Assembly: GCA_010909165.1 (NCBI GenBank)
Contig: MU008154.1
Coordinates: 1,229,478-1,293,477, forward strand
Source of the DNA: Anthoceros angustus
Lineage: Eukaryota > Streptophyta > Anthocerotopsida > Anthocerotales > Anthocerotaceae
Direction: 5' to 3'
DNA: 64,000 bases
Part shown: positions 53,358-64,000 of the stretch, piece by piece
Numbering within the stretch: position 1 is the first letter of the stretch
Layout of the letters: each line of letters begins with the position of its first letter
The notes under the pieces: model-generated
Seen by the model: the letters and a program-made list of their open reading frames with translations, nothing else
Told to the model about the DNA's origin: nothing
Databases searched by the model: none
Program-made: the position numbers and the translations under genes

Positions 53358-54654
53358 TCTTACATTGGTTGTTCAGTCCCTAATTATGCTGCCATTTTCT
53401 TTATAATTTGTAGTGCACTTCTAGATTATGCCACCTTTCGTGGTCTTTTTCTTTGCCATCTTAATGGTATTTTTTTATTATGTTCTATAGACCTATCGTA
53501 TTCTAAATAATACAATATTAACAAAAATGTTCTAATTCTCTCCTTTGCATTCTTTTCATGATTCTGATTTGAGGGTCTCTTACTCTAAAATGATATGATT
53601 TAGCTTCAACCCAATTAACTCATCTTTTGTTGCAGAAATTGATGATTATCATATCATGCCTCCATCATGATTCATTTCATAATAATTCCACAATAAAAAA
53701 TTCAAACTAAAATCCAACTTTAAACTCAAAATATCCGATCTGAATCAATCATGAATCTTAAGAGTTTGATCATCCTAAAAGCTGATCATCACTACTACCA
53801 CTTCTACTTACAATGATTCCCCACAACAAAAATGATTTTGCTAGTCTTCCTTACCAGCACTTCCTCTTGGCTTTTTTTGTCACTGTATTGCTGAATGGTT
53901 ACCTCAAGATTGGCTTTTCCGTTCTTCACTTCGTATAAGTTGCTCTCCAGTATAGCCTCCTCTTCAATCAAATCAGTCAGTTATGACTTAGCAAGCCTAA
54001 GCAAATCAACTCACTCCAAGTAGTCGCTAACAGCTTCTACCTACACTTGTGTTCTCCCACATGGCTAAGAAAGCTCTCCTTCGAATAACTAATTTTACGT
54101 TCTTGCCTTACACTAGCCCTCTTCTTGACATTTAACTTCAATGTAACGCTGTCCTCTTTTTTTCTAACTAAAGTTGATTTTTCTAAACGAGAATCATTCA
54201 AAACATCCAAATTGACATTAGTCAATTTGGGTGTTGCATCAAGATTTGTTAGTATTGATTTCTACTAACCCTACTCCTATTTCATGATTATGATGGTCAG
54301 AAATTTTAGCTACCATTCCCCTTTCTACCACAGCTTGGTGATCAAGACTTTCCTTTTCACTACCTTCAATTTCAGTTAAAGTTCCCCTCCCCATACCATA
54401 TGTGCAAGTCTCCCTACACACGACTCACGCGTGTTACAGACATAGGTGGCCCGTCCTAGTTAGATCTTTCTTATTCTTTATCTTGGAAATGCGCATGCAT
54501 GATTTTGATATTGTTTGTCGTCATTTCCAGTTCATGGAATTTCATGAAGTGTAGGTGTAGGCAGCGCTGCTTGCCGTACTGTCAACCAGTGGCCCTGACC
54601 CCACACATTTGCTGATGTGTTCAAATGAGTTTGTGCTACACCATCCTAAACAGC

Positions 54655-54875
54655 TATCACCTTCGGTTCATCCGGAATGCTTGAGCCGCACTTGCACAGC
54701 TGATAGCTTGTCCACTTTCAGACTTGTTATCATTCACATCAGTAACCGCATCAAGTCCATCAGGGATGCCTGAGCCTGCACTTGCACTGATAGCTTATCC
54801 ACATCTAGACTGGTTACCATCAACATTAGTATCCACATCAAATCCTTCAGGGGTGCCTGAGACTACACTCATGTT
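54655..54875. repeat. Degenerate tandem repeat, period about 95 bp
   Basis: Three related units share TCA(T/G)(C/G)(A/C)GG(A/G)(A/G)TGC(T/C)TGAG followed by CACTTGCAC and a GATAGCTT(G/A)TCCAC phrase. They have drifted considerably and no frame is conserved. Confidence 0.6.
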
Positions 54876-55059
54876 GGCCCAGCTTGCACATATTCAAGTT
54901 TATTGTCACATGGTATCCCTTCAAACTAGTTTGCGTTAGTCTTCAAAACCGTATTTATACCACAGACAACTACCTGGATATTGCTATTTTGTGATGTACT
55001 CATGTTGTCACAGAATGTCTTTGACATGTTGTCGCTAGACACAACAACACTTCCACATG

Positions 55060-55385
55060 TGCAAAACACATTTGAAATCACATTTGTGCAAGCATCAACC
55101 TTTTGCGTACCTGCTCGATCACTGGAACATCTCCAAATGCATGCGATGAGTTTGTGTGAACATCAGCCTTACGAGAACCTCTGTTTCATCATGTGAGCAT
55201 CTCCAGACGCGTGAAGCGAGTCTGAAATTTAGCTTATGTAAACATCCGCCCCATGATCACCTTCGCTGACCCTCCGAATGTGTGAAGCGAGTCGGAAAGC
55301 TTGTACAGACATCTACTTTATGACCATCTTCATTAACCCTCGGAGCATCTCCAAATGCGTGCTCAAAGTAAGTCTAGTTAGGCAT
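55060..55385. repeat. Degenerate tandem repeat, period about 70-85 bp
   Basis: At least four related units contain CATCTCCA(A/G)A(T/C)GCGTG or variants and a GAGT(C/T)(T/G)G phrase. Units differ in length and sequence. No coding capacity is evident. Confidence 0.55.
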
Positions 55386-55831
55386 CCATCTTCACGAGAC
55401 ACAACTGCTTCGTTTGAGTGGCGAGTGTGCTAGGCACCTCACACATGTCAACACACAACGACTCTGAAAAAACCAGACAGTTCCATTGCAAAAAAAAAAA
55501 AAAAGCAAGCATCGCTTGGAACCGGGCACTTAGCCTCACAAAACTAGGGGAACGTTTCAGCTTGACCTCTTTCATTCCAATTACGACAAATATACGCATC
55601 AATAATTCGTGATTCTTGGGTAGTTTGAAAGAAATTTTCTGAGAGGCATCTCCTTCTACTATTGGAAAACTTCGGAGCATTCTCACACCGTAGAATCGAA
55701 GACATAAGTTCTTGGAAATGGCTGGAAATAGGCGCTACCATGGCTCGAGCCGGGTATGGCCCTCGCCCCCCTAGCCACAGCGTCTTACCATACAACGGCC
55801 AGTGCCATCCCGGCCTCTCGACCGGTTCTCA

Positions 55832-56179
55832 ATGTCTATCCATCCCTGGAGTGTTACGGTTTTTAGGATCAGAGAATTTACCACTACCATCAAAGACCAC
55901 ACACCAATTAACCCAGCACAAATTAGAGAAACAATAATCAGCAGCTTACAAAGCCTGTGCAGGCAGCATAGTCTCCTCATAGTCCCCGGCTCAGCAGATA
56001 ATTTATATATCCTGCCCACACAACCAGAAATCCAAGAATTTCAAGAGAAAATAATTCAAATTTTACAGAACCTAGAAGCCAATGCACAAACTAATACTAA
56101 CCACAGAAATTACAGAATAATAATTACACTACAAATACAAACCAACTGCCTTCTCAAGAGCTCCACCATTGGCCTATAA
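55832..56179 (+). CDS. Hypothetical ORF, possibly retroelement-derived
   Basis: A 115-codon ORF from the ATG at 55832. Composition looks protein-like (alternating hydrophobic and polar residues, Ile/Thr/Gln-rich) rather than random, with no low-complexity bias. No family was recognised. It is followed after 26 bp by a gag-like start, so it may be the remains of an upstream element ORF. Confidence 0.3.
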   Translation: MSIHPWSVTVFRIREFTTTIKDHTPINPAQIRETIISSLQSLCRQHSLLIVPGSADNLYILPTQPEIQEFQEKIIQILQNLEANAQTNTNHRNYRIIITLQIQTNCLLKSSTIGL

Positions 56180-56205
56180 ACAATCAAACAATCACTCACA
56201 CCACA

Positions 56206-56400
56206 ATGTCTACACTCTCCCTGTCCAAAGAGGAGAAGTTTGATGGACAACAGCACAATTTTCCAGTATGGAAATTCTGCATCAGGGTGTTTGCAAGCTT
56301 TGGTGGTCAAAAACGTGCTAATAGATCAGTTGTCAAGCGGCCACCAGGCGGTGGCATGCTATCACCGCGAAACTCAATTGAGGTTGACGTTTCGAATTAG
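56206..56400 (+). mobile_element. Gag-like fragment of a Ty1/copia-type retroelement
   Basis: The ORF starts MSTLSLSKEEKFDG and soon reads NFPVWKFCIRVF. A KFDG...F..WKF pattern at the start is typical of copia gag (DUF4219/UBN2). After about 35 codons the sense continues better in the next frame, so a frameshift is likely. No protease, integrase or reverse transcriptase follows. Confidence 0.4.
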
Positions 56401-56763
56401 GTTAGGTGATGAGGGTTTTTGGCTGCAGTGTTGGGCGCAAGTTTTTCCCGCCCTGGATCACAAGGCTGTTGGAGGTGTGCATGGACAACAAATGTGCTAG
56501 CGGAGAGGAAGGTGTATAGAAGGAGTTCAGGCGAGCAAGGAGCAGAATGCGGTCACCGGCCAGTGGCGTCTTGGGCGAACAAACGAGGGCGTGAAGGCAA
56601 GGCTGGTAAGGCTAGGGATGAGGCATAGCCAAGAACTAACTTGCAGGTTGTTGGACAAAGAGGGGAATGAGGAAGTGCCAACACCTCCTTCGACTTCCAC
56701 AGCGAGAGTACGTGTGTGGCGCGCAATGCACCGGGCAGTAGCGACTACCTTGGGAAGTGAGGA
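56401..56763. other. No recognisable feature
   Basis: Sequence between the gag-like fragment and the next decayed ORF. Frames on both strands are short and overlapping; nothing is supported. Confidence 0.3.
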
Positions 56764-57377
56764 GTGCACAGTGCGAAGGAAGCAACAAGTGGGCAAGGCG
56801 CTGGCAGAAGAGTTTTTGAAGATGACAGACTAGTTTTCAGGCCATGTCGACGCGAGATTTTGGAGTGGTTTCATCGCGCTCCTCTTCTTCAGGATTTTCG
56901 GACTCCTCCCCCTCTGGACGCCAAAGATGCACAGTTGTTTGGTGTTGTAATGCAGAACCTGAGGACGGCTTGCAGGAATCTTAGAGATGTACAAGTGGGC
57001 GATCACTTGCGAGCACGGAACACGTTGTGGAACCTCATATTGTCGAAAGACATTGACCAGTTTAACATGGTTCCAACACTAGCAAAGCACATTGGTGTCA
57101 GCCGAAAGCAGATTCGGCGAGCGTTGGGTGGTTGTGGAGAGGCAAAGCGTTCAGAGCAAACACTCTGGTGTGGGAGTGGAAGGAGAACAAGGTGCGACGT
57201 CGTCTCCGTAACTATGAAGGCCACCATAGTGCAATTTTAGGAGGTGGCATCTCAGCCTTCTTCAAACACAAGGACACAAAGTGGATGCGCACTGGTCCCA
57301 ACTCATACATCAAGCATATAATCCACTACCTCGACACCTCTCAAGTGATGCACTCGGTGGTCTTCAAATCAGTTTAA
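56764..57377 (+). pseudogene. Decayed ORF of unknown family, frameshifted
   Basis: The frame 56764-57240 reads as a plausible helical protein, including HIGVSRKQIRRALGG, which looks like a helix-turn-helix or spacer found in repeated plant ORFs. Near 57.13 kb the sense passes to another frame that runs to 57377 and ends with a conserved-looking KWMRTGPNSYIKHIIHYLD stretch. The two halves together look like one protein with a frameshift. The family was not recognised; a transposon-borne gene is a guess. Confidence 0.35.
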
Positions 57378-59300
57378 CAAGCCTGACATGTGGTGGTTCT
57401 TGTTCTTCCTAGTGCGTCTTCTAAGAACCTTGTTTGGTTCGAAAATGCATGTTGTTGCAAGTGGTCTTTGTAGGAGCAGGTCTGATGGGAATTGGTTGAA
57501 TTTCCTGCAATTCCCGGAGGAGGGTTTAGCCGGGTTGCGCAATTCTTGAGTTCGAGGGTTACCGGGTGTGGGTGCCTGTGTGAATCATACTGTCAGGATG
57601 TATGCTGCATAAAGCTAGTATTGAAGGTGGCTCTCCAACGGTGTTTGTGTGTGAATTTTGGTGTGCTACTATTGAATCAGATGTTGTGTAGATGTCTTTG
57701 CCTCAGTGGCTTGCTTGTGAGGCCTCTCTGGTTGCAGTTGCTTGCAAAATGAACCTCGCCACTTACATGCATGTGGATGTTCACGCGGGTCTCATGCTCC
57801 TTGCTCTTCACACTTTAGCATGGCGCATTTGTTTGCAGCAGAGGGGGAGGGTGCAGCTGTTTCGAAGCTTAGGGGTTTAGGGTATGGACCCATAATGGTA
57901 GATGTTTTTTGTCTTTAGTGTGGTGTGAATTTTTTCCTTTTTGCAAGCACCTGTTGTGGAAGTCCGTGGCACTTCATTCTGGTCGTGCTTAGTGTCGGTT
58001 GTAGAGTGATGGGGTCTGGCATTGCAGGCAGGGGAGGAGATTTACCTAGCGGAGTTTGACTTATGTTTGGTTGAGTTTGGTATGTGCGCGAGGGCATCCT
58101 TGTGGAAGTCCGTGGCATGTCCCCTCGGCCCTGAAAGCAAGCATCTGCATGCAGCATCATAAAGAGCAAAAGCAAGTGCTCCGGTTCCCTACCAGCCTCC
58201 ACTTCCACCCTTAGAAACATAACCTGCTGGAGTACAACAAACACGCTGACATATTTGTAGGCAGCAATCATTGCACACTCATTGCAGCAACCCCTGACCT
58301 TCAGAATCATCCTCCTCATATTCCAGCAGGAATAAAAAACATTTGCACACATCTGCTGCAACAACAGGTGCTATTGGGCACTTCAACAATTGGGGGAGAA
58401 ATTCAAGGGACACAAATTAAAACACCCCCCCTCGAAATAGCCACATTGATTGCGGATGACTGCGATCGACTAACAAACGTACCTTGTGCGGACACGACGG
58501 CATGGTGTTACCGATGATGTGCTGTGGGAGTGGCATGGAGCCCGCCGGTGTGGACTCTTCACTCTTAGATGGTGAATCCGCTGGATCGCCTGCTTGAAAT
58601 CCAAAAAGCCAGCAACATGTTCTTGCAGCTTGCTCCTACAAGCTAGGTTTTCGGCCAACTTCTTGTTCACAACATTACAGTGGTCTGTCTTGGCCTTCAC
58701 ACTTTGGCGGACCAGTTCCATGGTGCCTCGTTGAGTTTACGAGTCCAACCCCACGCCATATTGAGCACAAGGTCCGCTAGCTGAACCTTTGTCAAGTCCA
58801 GATCCTTCAAGGCATCCTCCCCTGCCTTAGCAAGCTTTGACTCCTCATCCGCGCACGTGTGGACCACGGACTCTCCCCGGGGGTAGGAAATGAGTTAGGT
58901 TTTGTTTTTTTCGTAGGTGCGGAGTAGAAAATAAAAGGCGGAAAGGAAGAAATAAGCCGAGATACTCGGTGTGATCCGGACCCCGACTCGAGAGTAGATC
59001 GGACTCGGAGTAGGTGAAGGACTCGGGAGCACACTCCGAGCTCGGACCACACCGGAGTATCGGGATAAGTCCGGACCACACTCGGAGGCAGGACGCCAGG
59101 ATAAGTACATGAGTAAAGTAACTTAGAAGTTGGAGGCGTGATTTGAGCAGATGGCCACGTGGGCGATGCTGAGTGAGTAGCAGGCATGCGGCAGACCCGG
59201 GATCGTAGGGTTGCAGTGGCGTGTAAGTGATATTCACGCTCCCGAGTCGATTCGGGCGTGCAAGGTTAGAGTACGCAGCGGTGTGAGGCCAGAGTAAGCG
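57378..59300. other. Gene-free interval
   Basis: No supportable gene. GC content rises from left to right. Frames on both strands in 58.4-59.3 kb lack recognisable motifs. Confidence 0.35.
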
Positions 59301-61794
59301 GAAGCGTAAGACGGGAGTAAGCCATACATACCTTTAGCGATTACAGGCGGCGAAGGGACACCCTCTCGCCCTGACTACTCGGCGTTGCGGCACGGGGGAA
59401 GGCCATTTCTCTTTGTGACCTGCGGACGATTTCGCGGTCTCTCTCGCCACCCGCTCTTTGGCGCCTATCTCTTCGAGCGCCGGGCACCTTGGCGTGCGGC
59501 TCACCGTGGTTGGGCGGCAAGCGGCGAAGAGGAGCAACGCGCCAACAATATGCCATGCGATCGCTGAGCCGGGCAAGGGCGGGCGATGGACCAAGGAAAA
59601 TGCGTGAGTATGGGAGCCGGGCGCCTGGTGGCGCAACATTGTCACGAGATACCCGACCGGACCACAGGCTGAGAGGAGGCGAGAGGACTTAGTGGAGAAA
59701 TGGCACGGACATCTTGTTGGTTTGGACGTTCAACAGCGCCACACTCGTCAGAATCGCCCGGGGAAGATGCTTGGCCGTCGCCAACAAGGTCCAGCTCCAA
59801 AAAGCTTGAGGAGGATCTGGGAGGTGGTGGTGGAGGTTCCTGAGGCGGTTTACAGCAGCACGGTGGGAAAGGTGGGGTGTAGTCCGGAGCCCTCAAGGTG
59901 AGGGAAGGTAGAAGCGTGAAGGCGGCGATGCTATGCGGCCCAAGGACTGGCAGTGGTCCAACAATTTGGTGATGTCGGACCTGCTTGGATAGGCGGGTGA
60001 GGGCGTGCTTTCGAGTCATTGTCCAACTATGCTCCAAGGTGGATCACCTTGGTGATAATCTTTGGTGTTCCTGCACGCCCTATAGCGGGCAACGGAACGG
60101 GCGATCATTATCCTCGCCTCGGATCGCCAAGAGGCTGTGAAGCTACGGAGCGAGAAGCCGCCTCACAAGACCGCCCCTTTCCTCATCCATGTATGGGGAC
60201 ACCTCAACCTCAAGGAGGGAGAAGAAGAGCGGCCCGGAAGGGTTGGCGCCGGGCGAGGGGAGTGGCGCGCCAGGCGAGGCCCGACCTCCTAAGGCCAAAC
60301 GGCCTGGAGGAGGATGATTGGGAGGGGATTCCGGATTCCATCTGACTGGAACGGACCCCCTCGCCGCCCCGAGAGGTATGGGAGGATATCCCTGCCTCCC
60401 TCCTTCCGATCCCGGAGGCGAGGTGCCCGCCCGATGGAGCACCACGGAAGGGAGCCGCAACACCTACCACCAAAGAAACCGCCATACCAAAGAAATGAGC
60501 CACAGACGAAGCGAGTCGTCAAGAGGCAAGGTGGCCCTACCAACGGCGCCAAGGAGATCCTCCGCCACCCACGGAGCGTGGAGGCAGGAGGTGGGAGAGC
60601 GGAGAGGGACGCCCGCCTCAAGGCGGGGCACCGGCAGCAGCCCACATCCGGAGTCTGGCCTGCCTCCTCTCGACGGGAGAGGAAACCGCCAGCCCTGACC
60701 GCCCGCCACCAAGCCCAAAACGAAGGCGTGAGAAGGAGTGCGCCAAGCCAAGGAGGAAGGCCGGACTGGCACCTGTGACTCGAGGGTCCGTGATCAGTCC
60801 AGAACCAAGTCCCGACTCACTCCCGGATGCAGCCCGGCCCTTAACGGACGAAATGCCCGGCCCCACGATGTACTTGGGTGCACACCGTGGCCGGGAAGAG
60901 ACACGGCTGAGTTCCGCAACCGCCATGGACGGATGCCTGGGGTCTCTGGATGGTAGAGAAGACCCAGAGGTGAGGCAACCAGAGGCGCATGGTGCTCCCT
61001 CCAGAGCAAGGTGGAGGCGGCCTGTGAGGCCAGAAGAAGGCGAATCCCTCGCCGGATCGGGAGGAGGGAAAGCGAGCAGGGAGGTCCGGCTCATCTTCAA
61101 AGACCCGACCAAAGTCCTTCAGCAAGCGAACAACCGGCGGAAGTAGGAGGCCCAAGCCCGAGGAGGACCGGCAGCACGACGGAAGCTGCACAGAGGGAGT
61201 TGGAGGAAGCCCGGGACAAAGTGAGTGCTCGAGACTCGCCGAGGCAACGCAAAGAAGAACAACACCAAGCCGCAAGCTTAGGTGAAGGCGGCGAGAGGCG
61301 GAGGTCATGGCTAAAACCAACCAGTGATCATTACCGTAGATCGAACCGGTGGAGGGAGACGGACATCCGCGGGCTAACTCAAGGCGGAGCATGAGGCTGA
61401 GGCAGCCACCGGTAAGAGAAGGAGGCCAACAGCAAGGAGATGGGGATCTCGGGCTCGATTCGCGTGGAGGCGGAGCAGCGAGGAGATGGAAGGCCGCAGG
61501 AGACCACAGCTACTGCCCAACATACGATTGAGAATGGAGCTCTTGAGTGTGATCGCGGATCACGAGCGGAGGTAAGCGACTCCGGCTACGGTTGGGCGAA
61601 GAGGTAAGGCGATAGAACAAGGAGCCGTCGCGAAATGGAGGACACAGACGAAGCACTGAAATCAGGCGAGTTGCGGACCCTTTGGGAAAGAGATGGCGGA
61701 GCTTCAAGCCGAGGATGAGCGGAGGAAGAGGGCCTTGGGCCTTGAGAAAAGAAGCTGCTGGTCCGAGTTGAGGAAGGCGGAGGGCTGACTGCGC

Positions 61795-62290
61795 CATGGC
61801 GGGAAGGTTAGCGGCGGGCCAGCGGCGGGAGTTGGGCGGCGGAGGCGACAGCAGCTGCTGCGGGGAAATATGAGGCCTCCCTCGTGGCCTCGAGATTCTG
61901 CTCGACTCCGGTGACAAATGCAGCGTGAGGCAGGTCGACAAAGTCGGGACACGGCTCAACTAGCACTTATGGAGAAGAGTGCAGGTGCTCGGGCGCGTAA
62001 TGGAGGCAATCCAGCAGATTGACTGGTTTTGCCTTACTGAGCTCCTCAGGCGTTGGAAGCTTCTCGGCACATTCTGTTCGACGGACCTCGGAAGGTCGGA
62101 AGAGGTGAAAGGAGAAGAAGACGCAGGGATAGCGGCGGATCTCTGTCTGGGCCAGTGCTATCCCCACAGGGCCCAAGGCCCGGGCCTAATAACCTTGTTC
62201 GGTGGACGGCGGCGGAGGAGAGGAGCCCGGAGGAGCATGATGCGTACGTAGCAGGCTTGAGATAAGCCACCAAACCACGGGAAGGATAGG
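61795..62290. repeat. Diverged direct repeat, copy A
   Basis: This copy aligns in order with 63497-64000. Shared landmarks are CATGGCGGGAAGGTT at the start, GAGGCCTCCCTCGTGGC, GAGGCAATCCAGCAGATTGA, ACGGACCTCGGAAGG, GGAGGAGCATGATGCG, and TTGAGATAAGCCACC at the end. Spacing differs by small insertions and deletions. Confidence 0.85.
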
Positions 62291-62789
62291 GCGAGGACCC
62301 CGAAAGGTGGGGAAGGAAGAAACCGGACCCAAGCTGGAGGAGGCCGGTGAGTGAGTTGAGCCCCAGCGGTCGAGGTCCAAGTCGGGGCTTGAGGGGCCGA
62401 CACAGTAATAAGGCGGACCAGGTCCGAACCCAGGCAGACGGACCACGAGGTCCGGACTCTAGAAATAAGGCCGACTTGAGATCGGGCCGAGGTCGAGCAG
62501 GACCCAGGTCCCGGGTTCGAGGAGGAGAGGAGTCACCGACTTGCTCAGGAGGAGCAGTCCACCGGTGGCCCTACAGAGCAGGGACCTACTCGAAGGCCAG
62601 GAGAGGAGGATGTGGTGGTTACCGCGGTTGTCGACCGCCCGAGCCAACCACGGGGTCTTGGGAAGGGGAAGGGGACCCGCCTCGCGGATCATCTGATTGG
62701 GTGCGCCGCAACTGTCAGGGCAGGGAGTAGGGTCATTGGCGCCGAGGCGGAACCAAGGGCATCCCCAGGCCTACCGCCGACGACAGAGA

Positions 62790-62985
62790 TAGGTGGGGGG
62801 AAGTAAGATGGTAGGCGGCCGATTAGGGCATACTGAGCATGCCATCAGCTCAGAATAGGGGTGTAATAAAGACGCCGACCTTGGGCGTAGTATAAGAGGG
62901 CTGAGGCTGCTCTAGTAAAGTATCTTTCTCTTGGTGTGGATACCCCGTTTCTTGCAGACCCTTGTACGTCTTCTTGCTAACGTGA
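62790..62985 (+). mobile_element. LTR-like segment
   Basis: A purine tract (GGTGGGGGGAAG at about 62790) is followed by AT-richer sequence with a possible TATA element (AGTATAAGAGGGCTGAGG, about 62890) and an AATAAAG motif upstream of it (about 62865). This order of polypurine tract, promoter and leader fits the edge of a plant LTR. No matching second LTR or primer-binding site was found, so the call is tentative. Confidence 0.3.
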
Positions 62986-63496
62986 GTCACGGAGTCGAGT
63001 AGGCACGGCTCGGAGGCCTCTGAGTCTGATGACGGACCCTAGCGGTGGTGGTGTGTGCGGGCGAATGATCGTAGACCCTTGCTCGTCGAGCGGCGGACCC
63101 GGCGTTGGACGGGCCGGAGCGTGTGAGCGGAGGGACTTCGGGAGGCGTGTAGGCGGGCGGAGGCGTGGCGGAGCAGCGGAGGAGGTCGGACCACGCACCC
63201 CGCCTTTTCCCAAGAATGATGAGTGTAGCGAGAGTGGTGAGCGGACTAGAAGAACGCAGTGGCGGTTGGGTTGTCTGGACGCTGAACGTAGTCCTTAACG
63301 CGTTGGCGCGCGAGTCTGTTCGGTGGATCGTTACGGTAGTTAGGTCGATAAGCGTGTGTTTGAGTGCGAAGCGGCCGCGGCGTGGTGAGAAAGCGATTGA
63401 AGCGTGTAGCGGAGCCTATCATTCTCTCGGAGGCGGACTCCTTACTATACACGGGATTATGTGCGCCCGACTGGCCGTGCAGCGAAAGTAGCGTCA

Positions 63497-64000
63497 TGGC
63501 GGGAAGGTTGGGCCGAGCGAAAAACGACGGAGTTGAGGCAAAAGTGAGCGAGCAGCATAGGGAGGAATCTGAGGCCTCCCTCGTGGCTCTGCGAGATTCC
63601 TCGCTCGACTCCACCGACAACCGCGCAACAGACGGGCCAAGTCGGACAAAGACGCTCAACTACCGATGAGAAGAGGAACCTGGATGCCCGGCCAAGATGT
63701 GGAGGAGGCAATCCAGCAGATTGACTCGGATTTTCCTACGCCCGAGCTCCTCAAGGCTGAAGCTTCTCGCACCCGCCACAACTGGACGGACCTCGGAAGG
63801 GTCAAGGAGTGAAAGGAGAAGAAGCACGGGAAAGACTGCCCGCTATCCCCTGTAGCCTGAAGGTTATCCCTCGGGCCCAAGGCCCTGTGGGCCTTGGTGG
63901 CGTGACGACGATGGGAGGTGAGAGGAGCCCCGGGAGGAGCATGATGCGCCAACGTAACCACCTTGAGATAAGCCACCGCAACCCGGCAGGGAAGGATAGG
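63497..64000. repeat. Diverged direct repeat, copy B (cut by window end)
   Basis: Partner of 61795-62290 at an offset of about 1.7 kb. The homology continues to the last base of the window, so the unit may extend further. Confidence 0.85.

Larger units (their letters stand above)
52385..55801. other. AT-rich gene-free interval with tandem repeats
   Basis: Apart from the promoter of the gene on its left, nothing coding is supported. The stretch 53.2-54.5 kb is very AT-rich. Three repeat blocks are listed separately. A run of A lies at about 55489-55503. Confidence 0.5.
59301..64000. repeat. GC-rich decayed repeat region, probably LTR-retrotransposon debris
   Basis: The plus strand is purine-rich (many GGAGGAGG, AAGG and GAGG runs), and every frame on both strands is broken into pieces of similar biased composition. 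No domain of gag, protease, reverse transcriptase or integrase could be read. Two features suggest retroelement origin: the ~0.5-kb duplicated unit and the LTR-like block at 62.79-62.98 kb, both listed separately. Confidence 0.45.

Noticed and set aside
60289-61394. Several overlapping ORFs of 100-180 codons in the GC-rich right end
   Set aside because: Every frame is similarly open because stops are rare in this composition. No conserved motif, no splice logic and no single best frame.

Overview
This is nuclear DNA of a streptophyte, a land plant or close relative. Genes are split by many short introns (about 75-160 bp). They encode plant-type products: a three-domain tRNA ligase, a plastid pseudo-FtsH (FtsHi1), an FLP/MYB88-type MYB factor, the F-box protein SKIP8, and an NHX5/6 antiporter. 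An ERK7/MAPK15-type kinase suggests a lineage that still makes flagellated cells, such as a bryophyte, lycophyte, fern or streptophyte alga, rather than a flowering plant. At least one minor-spliceosome (U12, AT-AC) intron is visible. The species cannot be named from this window.

Layout. 0-2.1 kb: AT-rich; a pectinesterase-like gene (-) and a broken inverted copy of it (+). 2.1-4.1 kb: gene-poor, with a perfect 59-bp-arm hairpin. 4.1-7.8 kb: tRNA ligase (+). 9.6-10.7 kb: SKIP8 (-). 11.7-14.4 kb: FLP/MYB88 (-). 15.4-21.4 kb: repeats and a decayed LINE (-) flanked by 44-bp direct repeats. 21.8-34.9 kb: dense gene cluster with prohibitin (+), an FMC1-like LYR protein (-), ERK7 (+), a RING protein (-) and FtsHi1 (+). 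35-40.4 kb: repeats, including Harbinger-like transposase pieces, three tandem arrays and a non-LTR tail. 40.4-52.4 kb: SF3A1 (-), NHX5/6 (+), alpha-tubulin (+) and an unnamed conserved plant protein (-). 52.4-59.3 kb: AT-rich, decayed retroelement ORFs and repeats. 59.3-64 kb: GC-rich, gene-free, with a duplicated ~0.5-kb unit and an LTR-like segment.

There is no operon-like logic; these are separate housekeeping and regulatory genes. Two groups share a theme: RNA processing (tRNA ligase, SF3A1) and organelle quality control (prohibitin, FMC1-like, FtsHi1). Most gene models below were built by hand from splice signals. Reading phase agrees at every junction for the pectinesterase, tRNA ligase, SKIP8, MYB, prohibitin, FMC1, ERK7, FtsHi1, SF3A1, NHX, tubulin and 51-52 kb genes. 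It does not close for the RING gene. Protein lengths come from these models. Comparisons with family members are from memory of the families, not from a search.
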